DNA from: an uncultured Saprospiraceae bacterium
GTDB lineage: Bacteria > Bacteroidota > Bacteroidia > Chitinophagales > Saprospiraceae
Length of the DNA: 64,000 bases
NCBI GenBank assembly: GCA_938002665.1
Contig: CALLAE010000038.1
Coordinates: forward strand, 1-64,000
Reading direction: 5' to 3'
Below, in pieces: positions 35,943 to 44,998 of this stretch. The position numbers and the translations under genes were made by a program. Positions within the stretch are counted from its first letter, which is position 1, and each line of letters opens with the position of its first letter. The notes under the pieces were generated by a model. The model saw nothing but the letters and a program-made list of their open reading frames with translations, made no database searches and was not told the origin of the DNA.

Positions 35943-37419
35943 CCCCTTCTGATTCTTTCCAATCTAATGTTCTATCCACAGCTTTTTGCCACTGACGATA
36001 AAGCTTGTCTTTCTTTGCTTCATCCATTACTGGTTCGAAGGTCCGCTCTACTTTTCTGTTGTTGCTGATGACAGCAGCATCCCACAGCCCTAAAGTCATG
36101 CCTGCTAGATACACCGCCCCCAAGGCCGTAGATTCTATCGTCTGTGGTCGTTCTACCTGCGCCTGCAACATGTCCGCCTGAAACTGCATGAGGTAATTAT
36201 TCTTACAAGCACCACCATCTACCTTAAGTATATCTAGTTCTATTCCGCTGTCCTTAGCCATGGCGTCCAGTACATCTCTAGTCCTGTAAGCGAGTGCATC
36301 CAGAGTGGCCTTGGCAAAATGTTCTATGCCAGTCGCACGTGTCAGACCAAAAATGGCTCCCCTACTATCCATGTTCCAGTATGGTGCGCCCAGCCCTGCA
36401 AAAGCAGGCACTACGATTACCTCATGTTCATCTCGTACACTTTCTGCCAGCGCTTCTGTCTCAGCAGAATCCTTGATAATACGCAAGCCATCTCGCAGCC
36501 ATTGCACTGCCGCACCAGCCACAAAGATGCTACCCTCTAAAGCGTACGCCACTTCCCCTTTGTCATTACAGCATAGCGTCGTGAGTAAGCCATTTTCAGA
36601 ACCTACAAACTTATCACCGACATTCATCAGCATAAAGCAGCCTGTCCCATAAGTATTCTTAGCCATGCCTTTGTCAAAGCAGGCTTGGCCAAAGAGCGCT
36701 GCTTGTTGGTCGCCAGCGACACCAGCAATAGGAATATCTATACCCCTATAAATATAGACACCAAAATGGGAAGCAGAGGGTTGTACTCTCGGTAAAACAG
36801 ATTCTGGTATATCCATTTTAGCCAGGATAGTTTTATCCCATTCTAGTGACTTGATATTGTAGAGTAAGGTTCTGGAAGCATTAGTGTAATCCGTTACATG
36901 CTCACGACCTTCTGTCATCTTCCATATCAGCCAAGTATCTATGGTACCAAATAACAAATCCTCTACCTGCTCATCCACCTCATTAAGTATCCATCTGAGT
37001 TTTGTTCCAGAAAAATAAGGATCTATAGGCAAGCCAGTGTTAGTATAAACATATTCTTCAAAGCCCTCCCCTTTGAGCTGTTTACAATAAGAAGACGTTC
37101 TTTTATCCTGCCATACGATAGCTCTATGTACTGGCAAGCCTGTATGCTTATTCCAGACTACTGTGGTCTCTCTCTGATTAGTTATTCCTATTCCAGCAAT
37201 TTGTGACACCTCAGCGACGTGCTTCTCTATCAGCTGGTCCAATACCGCCATTTGCTTTTCCCAAATCTCCACAGCATCATGCTCTACCCAGTCAGACTTA
37301 GGAAAGTGCTGAGTGAATTCAGCCTGCTCTATGGCTAGGATATGCCCTTTAGCATCTACTAGCACGGCTCGGCAGCTAGAGGTACCTTCGTCCAGAGAAA
37401 TTATATAGGGGCCTTGCAT
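35932..37419 (-). CDS. glpK: Glycerol kinase
   Basis: 495 residues, the usual length. FGGY-family motifs are intact: DEGTSSCRAVLVD at the start, GITNQRETTVVW, and the substrate site around GTIDTWLIWKMT. The ATP site includes GVAGDQQAALFGQ, and the C-terminal DGGACKNNYLMQFQAD is present. It phosphorylates glycerol to sn-glycerol-3-phosphate with ATP in the cytoplasm. The glycerol-3-phosphate dehydrogenase gene lies about 4.3 kb away (41767-43416), so both steps are local though not in one operon. It leads a two-gene unit with the TMEM220 gene. Confidence 0.95.
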   Translation of the reverse strand: MQGPYIISLDEGTSSCRAVLVDAKGHILAIEQAEFTQHFPKSDWVEHDAVEIWEKQMAVLDQLIEKHVAEVSQIAGIGITNQRETTVVWNKHTGLPVHRAIVWQDKRTSSYCKQLKGEGFEEYVYTNTGLPIDPYFSGTKLRWILNEVDEQVEDLLFGTIDTWLIWKMTEGREHVTDYTNASRTLLYNIKSLEWDKTILAKMDIPESVLPRVQPSASHFGVYIYRGIDIPIAGVAGDQQAALFGQACFDKGMAKNTYGTGCFMLMNVGDKFVGSENGLLTTLCCNDKGEVAYALEGSIFVAGAAVQWLRDGLRIIKDSAETEALAESVRDEHEVIVVPAFAGLGAPYWNMDSRGAIFGLTRATGIEHFAKATLDALAYRTRDVLDAMAKDSGIELDILKVDGGACKNNYLMQFQADMLQAQVERPQTIESTALGAVYLAGMTLGLWDAAVISNNRKVERTFEPVMDEAKKDKLYRQWQKAVDRTLDWKESEGDED

Positions 37420-37523
37420 TCTGTTTGCTGATTTAATGAAGAGCCTAAGATAAGCTTACTCTGAATAATCCCACCTACGTACTAATTTAAAATCAAGTGT
37501 AGTACTTTATGATGCACAACTAA

Positions 37524-37826
37524 GATTTAAGAGTTGCACCATGGAATAACATGGAGCTGGGCTACTGACTAGCCGCTTTGCTAGATCAGGACAATGATGC
37601 ATGCTCTCATGATAATATACTAAAGGTTTATATGGACTTATAGAACACTACCTGTACTCAATTAGATGCCTTTATCATTTGCTGTGGTTGCGTCGAATCC
37701 TTTCCCGCAATTTCTGAAATTTCAGTGGAGCTAGATTCTTTAGTACAAAAGGTAAGACGAGTTTTGGATTTAAGATCACCTCTGAATGAAGGAGATCAGT
37801 TAATTTTCGATGGCATACATGTCTAG
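37524..37826 (+). pseudogene. Possible decayed coding remnant, unassigned
   Basis: The 425-base gap 37420-37844 holds one plus-strand frame of about 100 codons broken only by TGA and TAG. It reads well as protein: LAALLDQDND, then LDAFIICCGCVE and a long helix-like stretch ending in FDGIHV. LDAxxxxxGxxExxPxI is weakly like the end of acetate kinase, where LDAIVFTxGIGENSPxIR is usual, but I would not name it on this. The rest of the gap shows nothing. Confidence 0.3.
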
Positions 37827-37844
37827 AAGCATACTCACTACTTT

Positions 37845-38279
37845 TCAATCAGAAAAATTCCTAGCTTGCCACCACACCGGCAACAAACAAAATACAGCAG
37901 CACAGCGCAGTCCAAAATAGAGATGAGGCAACAGCATTAAGAACATATCCATAAGCAAACCTTTGGATGTGGAGCGGCTTGCTAGATCTACAACATTTTT
38001 GGGTATACCAAAGTAGAGAAATTCGTATCCTACAATAAAAACATAGAACAGGATAATGCCTAGATTAATTTTAGAAGATCGCCAGTCATAGATCATTACT
38101 GCAATAAACACCAGGATAGAACTACCCAAACTGAAAAAGGTATATGGATTGGCAATTATATAATCCCACCCTCTTGTTGCGAGAACTAAAAACAACAGAA
38201 GATTGATGACGATTACCGCTTTAGCATAATTACGTACCAGATCAAACTTGTACTCTGTTATAAAGCTGGATTGCGTCAT
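37845..38279 (-). CDS. Hypothetical membrane protein, 144 aa
   Basis: I do not recognise a family. Four hydrophobic segments (about 19-36, 45-64, 72-90 and 115-135) with a charged N-terminus predict a small polytopic inner-membrane protein. A loop of polar residues (GIPKNVVDLASRSTSKG) sits between segments 3 and 4. It stands alone, with about 115 bases to the helicase gene that reads in the same direction. Confidence 0.6.
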   Translation of the reverse strand: MTQSSFITEYKFDLVRNYAKAVIVINLLLFLVLATRGWDYIIANPYTFFSLGSSILVFIAVMIYDWRSSKINLGIILFYVFIVGYEFLYFGIPKNVVDLASRSTSKGLLMDMFLMLLPHLYFGLRCAAVFCLLPVWWQARNFSD

Positions 38280-38396
38280 AAGCTGCTATTTAGTACATAA
38301 CCATTAGAGCCATAAAGGAGTTCCTAATACAAAAGTTACTAGATTAAACTTCTTTATAGGGCGACAATTGACAATGTATTATCTACTAGCTAGATC

Positions 38397-39746
38397 CTAC
38401 CCCAATACACTAATCCTAATCTTCTTCTTTTTCAACTTGCAATTATTAAGTAACTCTATCAACTGATCTGCCCTAGCGGGCGGCACAGCGACGAAGGCAC
38501 AGGTCGGCTGCAGCTCTATAAGGCCGAGCTCATCATTTTGTAATTGTCCTTGCTTAAAGAACAAGCCTGCAATATCCCCCTTCGAAATCTTATCCTTTTT
38601 ACCACCCGTCAGGTAAAGCGTCACCCACTCTTTTGTCATCCTATCCTTACTAGGCTCTAGCGCTATCGCTCGGGCATCTTTGATAAATACTGGTAACGCT
38701 TCTTCTTTCCATTTTAGAATATAAGCAGTGCCATTGCTTTGCATCCTGCCTGTCCTGCCATTTCTATGAACAAATTCATCAGCCCGCATAGGCAGTTGAT
38801 AATGGATAATAAAATCGAGCTCTGGAATATCTATGCCTCTAGCTGCTAGATCTGTTGCGATCAGCAAGCGATGCGTACCATTTCTAAACTTAATCAGTGC
38901 CCGCTCTCTATCTCTTTGCTCTAGGCCTCCGTGAAAAGCTACATGATCTATTTGATGGTCCTCAAGAAAATCACAGACCTCTTGAATACTTGCTTTGAAA
39001 TTACAGAAGACTATACCATTCTTCTTGCCTAGATGTAAGAGTAGCTCCAGGAGACTATTCAACTTGTTTTCTTGCGGGGAGACGATGAGTTTGTATTCTA
39101 TGGCAGGCTGAGCCTTGGTGAGATAGTTGAGTCGCGTAGGCTGGGTCATGCCCAAGAAGGATGGAACTTTTAGTTTCTGTGTGGCGGAAGTAAGCACCTT
39201 TCTTTCTAGTGCTGTTAGCTCAGAGACTATTTCTTCCATTTCTTCTCTGAAACCTATTTCCAGAGATTTATCAAATTCATCCAGCACTAAACTCTTAATG
39301 TAATTTGTCTCTATAACATCTCTCCGAATATGATCTGCCACCCTACCAGCGGTACCAACTAAGATAGTGGGTGGATGCTTGAGCTCCATCCTATCTTTAG
39401 ATCCTGACCTGCCTCCATAGACAACGAGGGCCTTAAAACCACTTCCCATCTCACTGATGACTTGCTGGATTTGGATAGCTAATTCTCTAGATGGTACCAC
39501 AATAAGTAACTGTATTTCTTTGAGAGCAGGGTCTAATAATTTTATCAAGGGTAACAGAAAGGCAAGCGTCTTACCCGTGCCTGTGGGAGAGAGTAAGATG
39601 ACTTCTGGTTCCTTGCTTATGGCTTCATGCGCTTTGAGCTGCATCGGATTCAGCGCCTCTATACCTAGCTTCTTCAGTATCGCCTCTTCATCCTTATAAT
39701 TCGTTGTCATGCGGTGAAGGTAGGCATTAGCTCTTTCCTTATTCAT
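38397..39746 (-). CDS. DEAD-box RNA helicase with DbpA-type RNA-binding domain
   Basis: 449 residues. Helicase core motifs are intact: a Q-motif-like start, Walker A SPTGTGKT, motif II LVLDEFD (DEFD in place of DEAD), motif III TSATQ, and motif VI HRNGRTGR in the second RecA fold. Residues about 375-449 form a DbpA RNA-binding domain (TGGKKDKISKGDIAG ... ELQPTCAFVAVP). DbpA-type helicases remodel 23S rRNA during large-subunit assembly, which is the likely role. The start may be the ATG at 39746 or a second one at 39710; the upstream bases do not decide it. Confidence 0.88.
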   Translation of the reverse strand: MNKERANAYLHRMTTNYKDEEAILKKLGIEALNPMQLKAHEAISKEPEVILLSPTGTGKTLAFLLPLIKLLDPALKEIQLLIVVPSRELAIQIQQVISEMGSGFKALVVYGGRSGSKDRMELKHPPTILVGTAGRVADHIRRDVIETNYIKSLVLDEFDKSLEIGFREEMEEIVSELTALERKVLTSATQKLKVPSFLGMTQPTRLNYLTKAQPAIEYKLIVSPQENKLNSLLELLLHLGKKNGIVFCNFKASIQEVCDFLEDHQIDHVAFHGGLEQRDRERALIKFRNGTHRLLIATDLAARGIDIPELDFIIHYQLPMRADEFVHRNGRTGRMQSNGTAYILKWKEEALPVFIKDARAIALEPSKDRMTKEWVTLYLTGGKKDKISKGDIAGLFFKQGQLQNDELGLIELQPTCAFVAVPPARADQLIELLNNCKLKKKKIRISVLG

Positions 39747-39834
39747 ATTAGCTTAGACGAAAACTTATCATAAGTCAAGGTTCTTCTAAAAGATTTCTCC
39801 GTTATTTACCTATACAATCAAATACATAGAAGAC

Positions 39835-40089
39835 ATGGCAGACCAACAGGTAGAACAAACAACTATGCAGACCATCCTATTTGCACTGGAAAACTGCGCC
39901 TGCTATTATTGTTTCCAGGGAATGCTTCACTACCAAGAGATGGCCAAAGAAAAAGGCAGTCATGAAGCTATATTAGAGTCTTTTCTCAGTACTACCCTAT
40001 TCATTATCGGATGTGTTTTTCTGTTAGACCTACTGATTAGAATTGTTTCCGGTATTAGAAAAAGGAGATGCAGGAAAGTCTTCATGTAA
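39835..40089 (+). CDS. Small hypothetical membrane protein, 84 aa
   Basis: I do not recognise a family. The N-terminal half has a Cys-rich stretch (ALENCACYYCFQG). One clear transmembrane helix follows at about residues 48-70 (STTLFIIGCVFLLDLLI), and the end is strongly basic (KRRCRK), so the C-terminus should be cytoplasmic. It starts with ATG 88 bases after the start of the divergent helicase gene. Confidence 0.45.
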   Translation: MADQQVEQTTMQTILFALENCACYYCFQGMLHYQEMAKEKGSHEAILESFLSTTLFIIGCVFLLDLLIRIVSGIRKRRCRKVFM

Positions 40090-40303
40090 TTTCTAATATC
40101 TCCTTTGTTTTTCATTGCTATTCATTTTGCATTCTTTCAACTATTCAAACAAAGTCAATTAATGGAAAACAACTTTTCTAAAGTCAAAGAACATTATACT
40201 AAGAAGCTAACGCTGCGCTTATAGAATACACAAACAAGAAAGAGATGGGCCCTTTAATAAAACTAATGAGCTATATTTAGTGGATACTAAATCAAATATT
40301 TAA

Positions 40304-41239
40304 ATGAAATTGTTAAAGGTCTTTATTGTCTTTTTTAGTTTGGTTGTCTTATTATCAAGCATGAGGTTATCGCATAATAGACCATCCACCAATGGATTAG
40401 AACTTGTTTCCGCTAACTTCTCAAATGAAATATTTAGAGAGATAAATGAATCTGGTCAAAATTCGAAAGTACAGTGCAAAGAAGACACAGACAGCCAATT
40501 CTTTGAAATAATTGTGGACTCACTGATAGTGAATGGCAATCCTATCACTTTAGAAGAATTAAAAGAAGATGGGTTAAATGAATTAGTTGCGAATTTTAAA
40601 AGAGAAGAATACAATTCCATTTCTCGATTAAGTGCATACGATAGAGAACATATTTTCAGGAAGAAATTCTTTAACAGCAATATTTATGTAGAATATGAAC
40701 TAAGTGATATTCAAATAAACACCTTAGTCAAAGGAATAGAATTAATAAAGAAATTGAATCCAACAAGTTCAGGTGGTCCACCTCCTCCTCCAGCTTCGAA
40801 TTCACTAAGCATTGAAATGAAAGTTCAAGAATTAATATTTGATTCTCGTAAAAAAGTTGTCGACCTAAATACTAACTTGTCTTATAGATGCAATGAAAAA
40901 AATGGCTGCAGATCACGAAAAGAAACTACCCAACATATTCATGAATTTTACAAAACAGGTAATACAAAAATTGTTGACGGAAAGCTAAGTGAAGAATATA
41001 AGGTGGAAAGTTATCATGGCAAAACAGAGTACTTTTATGTGATCGAAGGATTGCCATATATAAAATATCCAGACCTAAAATACAAATTCGACGGTTTTAA
41101 TATTAAGTATTCAAAAATATATGCAGGTGATACTTTAGAGATAACACATAGAATTACACCTGTCCAATGTCCCAATATCTACTTGGAATATTTCAAAAGA
41201 TTTAGCGAATTATCCCAATTCAACTTTGAATGCAAATAA
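40304..41239 (+). CDS. Hypothetical secreted protein, 311 aa
   Basis: I do not recognise a family. A hydrophobic N-terminus (about residues 5-21) is a signal peptide or anchor. A Pro-rich linker (GGPPPPPAS) near residue 160 divides an N-terminal, charged helical region from a C-terminal region with Tyr-rich beta-like strands. Four cysteines in the C-terminal half (CNEKNGC and later CP and CK) could make disulfides in the periplasm. No operon partner is near. Confidence 0.6.
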   Translation: MKLLKVFIVFFSLVVLLSSMRLSHNRPSTNGLELVSANFSNEIFREINESGQNSKVQCKEDTDSQFFEIIVDSLIVNGNPITLEELKEDGLNELVANFKREEYNSISRLSAYDREHIFRKKFFNSNIYVEYELSDIQINTLVKGIELIKKLNPTSSGGPPPPPASNSLSIEMKVQELIFDSRKKVVDLNTNLSYRCNEKNGCRSRKETTQHIHEFYKTGNTKIVDGKLSEEYKVESYHGKTEYFYVIEGLPYIKYPDLKYKFDGFNIKYSKIYAGDTLEITHRITPVQCPNIYLEYFKRFSELSQFNFECK

Positions 41240-41421
41240 GTGCTTTATTAGGTCATAAGCCTAAGATTTAGAACAGGTATTGAGTTATTGTAGAAAGCAT
41301 AACTATGCATGATAACACCTAAAAAGAAACACGATATGTGGATAACAATTATTATACAGAGAAGCATTAATATCCTAAGTCCTACTCTTTGACTGATTTC
41401 AATAAACTGAAGTTAGCATTC

Positions 41422-41738
41422 ATGAAGCGTAACTCAATATTTATATTTATTACAATTTGTTTTTTACTAGTCTTCGGATTTTGCACTTGCAAAAATCAAA
41501 GTCCTACATTAAGTCCTTCCACCATCCCGCTAAGTGGAAAGGAAAATCCTGTAATGCACTTGTAGACAAAGCTATAGAAGGGGAATACCTATTGGTCTTT
41601 TTGTTTCATGGTGTAGGGGGAGAGCATGATCTCAATGTGGACGAAGATGCCCATGATGAACTCATAGCTCATATTCACAAGAACAAGAAAAACATTTGGG
41701 TAAGCCCGCTAGTAGAAGTGATGAGCTATCTAGAATGA
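41422..41738 (+). pseudogene. Broken polysaccharide deacetylase: leader and C-terminal end only
   Basis: From the ATG at 41422 a lipoprotein-like leader (hydrophobic, ending GFCTC) runs to a stop at 41563-41565. A second frame, open from before 41530 to the stop at 41736-41738, encodes the end of a NodB-type polysaccharide deacetylase: VDKAIEGEYLLVFLFHGVGGEHDLNVD, then AHDELIAHI and IWVSPLVEVMSYL. That tail is characteristic of Bacteroidota deacetylases. The catalytic core between the two is missing and the frames do not join, so it is a large internal deletion with a frameshift. Confidence 0.72.
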
Positions 41739-41766
41739 GAAGTGCTTTAGGTGTTGAAAATACAAT

Positions 41767-43416
41767 TTACTTCAACACTGTAGCGTCCTCCAACAATTCT
41801 CTACTCTTAGCTAGATAACTTCTACTCTCCTCTTTAGACCATTCATAGTGGTCAGCAAAAGTGGTGACTATTAGCTCCATTGTATCCTTTAGTGAAAGGG
41901 AATCAAAATATAGTCGGCCTGAACGTCTAATGAAATAATCCTCAGGCCTATAGGCACTTTCATATTTGATACAGTAATCTATTTCGGCTTTGAGCAAGGC
42001 CTGCTCAATGGGCAAGTCATAAGTAAGCGCTAGCTCGATAATCATAGAAGCAGGTCTACCATAAGTAGTCACTAAATACCAAGCAGCGTATTGGCTCAGC
42101 TTTCTATCTGCATATTTTTCTTCTATTTCTTTTCTATATCTTCTGTAAGAAGCATAAGTCGAGAAGGAAGCTTGTTGGATATTATAATCTTCGGTTCCAC
42201 ATTCTTTCTGAGGGAAAGAAGGATGCTTCTTGAGCAGCAAATCCACGATTCGCTTAGCCATCTTTCTAAAACCCGTCAGCTTACCACCAGCAATAGAGAT
42301 GAGCTGTGTATCAGAAATAAATATCTCATCTTTTCTAGATAGCTCCGAAGGGGACTTTCCATCTTCATGTATGAGAGGTCGTAACCCCGCCCAGCTAGAC
42401 TCTACATCTCCCAAGGTCAGGTCAGGCATTTCGAACATATGATTCACAGCCCGGATAATGTATTCTGCGTCTGCACGCGTGCACAGCACCCTATCTAGAT
42501 CTTCGTTATACTCCGTATCTGAAGTCCCTATGTAGGTCACCTTACCTCTTGGTATTGCAAACAACATACGACCATCAAAAGCATCAAAATAGACCGCACT
42601 GCTGACAGGTAATTTTGCTCTCGGCACTACGATATGGACGCCTTTAGTCAGTCTAAGGCTTTTGCCCTGCTTCGACTTATTCTTCTCTCTCAATGCATCT
42701 ACCCACGGCCCTGCAGCAGATACCACTTGGGCCGCCCGAAAATCTAACTCCTGATCCTGGATGAGATCTTTACAGCGGACTCCTGCTACTCTATTGTCCT
42801 CGTACATAAATTCTTCTACCTGCATATAATTGAAAATCTCAGCTCCTTCGCGCTGAGCAGCCTTCATTAGTTCTATGGTAAGTCGCGCATCATCTGTTCT
42901 GTACTCAGAATAAGCGATACCAGATTTGAGCAGTGAAGGATTGAGGATAGGTTCCTTTTCCAGTACATCAGTTTTCGACAGCACCTGCTTTCTATCCTTT
43001 CCTTTCACAGAGGCCAGCATATCATATACAGAGATAGCTAGTGAGGCAGAAAACTTACCGAAGGTGCCCTTCTTTACTATGGGCAAGAGCATCTGCTCTG
43101 GATGAACAAGATGTGGAATATTGTTATGTGCTACTGCTCTCTCTAGCCCACTTTCTCTCACCAGTCCCAGCTCAAACTGCTTAAGATATCGCAGTCCACC
43201 ATGTATAAGCTTAGTGGATTTACTACTCGTGCCAGAGGCAAAATCTCCTTTTTCTACCAGCAGCGTCTTTATACCACGCAAGGTAGCATCCAGCGCTATG
43301 CCTGCTCCAGTAATTCCACCTCCTATGATTATTAACTGATACTCAGTCTGCTGAGACTGCTTTACTTTCTCTCTCCTATTCAGATTAGTGAGAGGTCTAT
43401 CATTTTTTATGCTCAT
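41767..43416 (-). CDS. glpD: Glycerol-3-phosphate dehydrogenase (FAD-dependent)
   Basis: 549 residues from the ATG at 43416. FAD binding is IIIGGGITGAGIALDA, with the family start EKGDFASGTSSKSTKLIHGG. The substrate and C-terminal regions (WAGLRPL, then SIAGGKLTGFRKMA) are intact. It oxidises sn-glycerol-3-phosphate to dihydroxyacetone phosphate and passes electrons to quinone at the inner membrane, completing the route begun by the glpK product. The start at 43416 is favoured over 43440 because a perfect -7 box, TATCTTTG, begins 15 bases upstream, leaving almost no leader. Confidence 0.93.
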   Translation of the reverse strand: MSIKNDRPLTNLNRREKVKQSQQTEYQLIIIGGGITGAGIALDATLRGIKTLLVEKGDFASGTSSKSTKLIHGGLRYLKQFELGLVRESGLERAVAHNNIPHLVHPEQMLLPIVKKGTFGKFSASLAISVYDMLASVKGKDRKQVLSKTDVLEKEPILNPSLLKSGIAYSEYRTDDARLTIELMKAAQREGAEIFNYMQVEEFMYEDNRVAGVRCKDLIQDQELDFRAAQVVSAAGPWVDALREKNKSKQGKSLRLTKGVHIVVPRAKLPVSSAVYFDAFDGRMLFAIPRGKVTYIGTSDTEYNEDLDRVLCTRADAEYIIRAVNHMFEMPDLTLGDVESSWAGLRPLIHEDGKSPSELSRKDEIFISDTQLISIAGGKLTGFRKMAKRIVDLLLKKHPSFPQKECGTEDYNIQQASFSTYASYRRYRKEIEEKYADRKLSQYAAWYLVTTYGRPASMIIELALTYDLPIEQALLKAEIDYCIKYESAYRPEDYFIRRSGRLYFDSLSLKDTMELIVTTFADHYEWSKEESRSYLAKSRELLEDATVLK

Positions 43417-43423
43417 TATAGCG

Positions 43424-43431
43424 CAAAGATA
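43424..43431 (-). promoter_or_regulatory. Consensus -7 box TATCTTTG of the glpD gene
   Basis: An exact TAnnTTTG match, 15 to 8 nt before the chosen ATG. It excludes the upstream start at 43440, whose codons would lie in the promoter. No clear -33 element is seen. Confidence 0.5.
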
Positions 43432-43567
43432 CTGTATCATAAGGTTCTATGTTCATCTCGGATAGCAGGATGAAAACCAAGGAATAACTTGTGCGAGAGG
43501 GAATAAATATTACCTTCATTATTGATTATATTCGGACTAGAGCATAAGAATAAATACAACCACTATC

Positions 43568-44569
43568 TTGAATCATACCGCCATTCTCAAAGAATTAAAG
43601 GCCAAGAAATATGCACCTGTATACTTTCTACAGTCAGAAGAGCCCTACTACATTGATCAAATTGTCAATTACATTGAAAACGAGGTCTTAGACGAGGGAG
43701 AAAAATCCTTCAACCAAGTGGTGCTGTATGGAAAAGAAACGGACTTCAAGCAGATTATAGATCAAGCCATGCAATTCCCAATGATGGCCAGCCACCGAGT
43801 CGTTATTGTAAAAGAAGCCCAAGAGCTGAGTACTATTACAGAACTAGCAGGATACATCAGCAAGCCTTCTGATCAGACCATCTTAGTACTAGCACACAAG
43901 CACAAGAAACTAGACAAGAGAAAAAAGGCGATCTGGAAAGCACTGAATGAATCAGCTGTCATCTTAGAAACGAAAAAGATCTACGACAATCAAGTGCCTG
44001 CTCTGATTACCAAGATGGCATCTGAAAAGAAACTCCAGATCAGTAGTCAAGTGGCTGCTGTTATAGCAGAAAATCTAGGAGCCAGCCTATCCAAAATAGA
44101 TAATGAAATATCTAAGTTGGCCCTCAATCTAGAACCCGGAACAGAAATAACAGCAGAGCATGTAGAAACATACATCGGAATAAGTAAGGATCATAATATT
44201 TTCGAATTACAAAAAGCGATAGGCATGAGAGACAAGACTAAAGCCTATCGTATCATACAGTACTTTGATAGGAACAAGAAAGCACATCCTATTCAGGCAC
44301 ATGTGGGTGCGCTGTATAATTACTTTTCCAAATTATTTGTTGCCAAGAAATACCAGACAGCTGACAACAGAACTTTTGCTTCCAAGGTGAAAGTCAGTCC
44401 TTTCTTTGCAGATGAATACAAGAGAGCTGCTAAAAATTACGATCTAGCCCAACTCAAAAATGCTTTCTCACTTGTACACGAACTGGATAAGAAAAGCAAA
44501 GGAGTGGGTAGCCGTTCTGGCAGCGACTTAGGCTTATACCAAGAGTTTCTATTTCGACTATTCAATTAA
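43568..44569 (+). CDS. holA: DNA polymerase III delta subunit
   Basis: 333 residues starting at TTG. The N-terminus (KYAPVYFLQSEEPYYIDQI) is the classic start of HolA, and FPMMASHRVVIVKEAQEL follows at the expected place. The clamp-loader C-terminal domain (GSDLGLYQEFLFRL) ends the protein. Delta opens the sliding clamp in the replisome. The TTG start is supported by family alignment: the conserved start is only twelve residues in. It reads alone in front of a small membrane protein gene. Confidence 0.9.
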   Translation: MNHTAILKELKAKKYAPVYFLQSEEPYYIDQIVNYIENEVLDEGEKSFNQVVLYGKETDFKQIIDQAMQFPMMASHRVVIVKEAQELSTITELAGYISKPSDQTILVLAHKHKKLDKRKKAIWKALNESAVILETKKIYDNQVPALITKMASEKKLQISSQVAAVIAENLGASLSKIDNEISKLALNLEPGTEITAEHVETYIGISKDHNIFELQKAIGMRDKTKAYRIIQYFDRNKKAHPIQAHVGALYNYFSKLFVAKKYQTADNRTFASKVKVSPFFADEYKRAAKNYDLAQLKNAFSLVHELDKKSKGVGSRSGSDLGLYQEFLFRLFN

Positions 44570-44619
44570 ACAAAACCTCTCCCCTAATAATTTCTGTTGC
44601 TAAAAATCAAAGATCTCTT

Positions 44620-44793
44620 ATGCTATCTCTCCTGATATGCACAGCAAGTTTGCTCTTTTTCAATATCCAAGACTATCTGAATGGCAATGAAAAATTACCT
44701 ATGACAATCATCACTCTTTGCTCCGTAGGAGCACTTCTTTCCATGATACCCAGCTATAGAAAGTTCAGAGCAGAACTAAAGAGTAGAAGCTAA
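44620..44793 (+). CDS. Small two-TM protein, 57 aa
   Basis: An ATG-started frame gives two hydrophobic helices (LLICTASLLFF and TIITLCSVGALLSMI) joined by a polar loop (QDYLNGNEKLP), ending with a basic tail (RKFRAELKSRS). This helix-loop-helix-basic pattern is common in small conserved Bacteroidota membrane proteins. It lies 50 bases after the holA stop in the same direction. There is no family match I can name, so it may be a chance frame. Confidence 0.5.
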   Translation: MLSLLICTASLLFFNIQDYLNGNEKLPMTIITLCSVGALLSMIPSYRKFRAELKSRS

Positions 44794-44940
44794 AAACTCA
44801 ATCAAAAGAAGGTCAAATAATAGTCCTATAGTCTACTAAAGCTCTAAATGATTGGAAAAAGAGCAATTATTGGCTTAAACTTGCGTTCTAATCCGATATA
44901 TCCCTTATCCATTTCATTAAATTATCTAGGTTTATTAACC

Positions 44941-44967
44941 GTTATGCGCTAATTTTCAATGCATAAC
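44941..44967. promoter_or_regulatory. Inverted repeat GTTATGC-N13-GCATAAC upstream of the PorV-like gene
   Basis: Perfect 7-base arms at 44941-44947 and 44961-44967. The right arm lies around -33 relative to the predicted start, so it could be a repressor or activator site. Confidence 0.4.
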
Positions 44968-44986
44968 ATATAAGAAATTTATTTAA

Positions 44987-44994
44987 TATCTTTA
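44987..44994 (+). promoter_or_regulatory. -7-like box TATCTTTA, 12 nt before the ATG at 44999
   Basis: Matches TAnnTTTG except for the final base; -12 spacing as in five other genes here. Confidence 0.45.
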
Positions 44995-44998
44995 CAAG

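Noticed and set aside
36294-36652. Plus-strand open frames inside glpK
   Set aside because: They are antisense shadows of a well-conserved kinase and show no protein features.
40162-40277. Two short frames that together read like a 38-residue protein (KVKEHYTK, then EANAALIEYTNKKE)
   Set aside because: They need a frameshift, no family is recognisable and length is too small to call a gene or pseudogene.
41751-41778. Inverted repeat GTGTTGAA-N12-TTCAACAC at the glpD end
   Set aside because: It overlaps the last codons of glpD and has no T-run, so it is not a convincing terminator; the symmetry may be chance.
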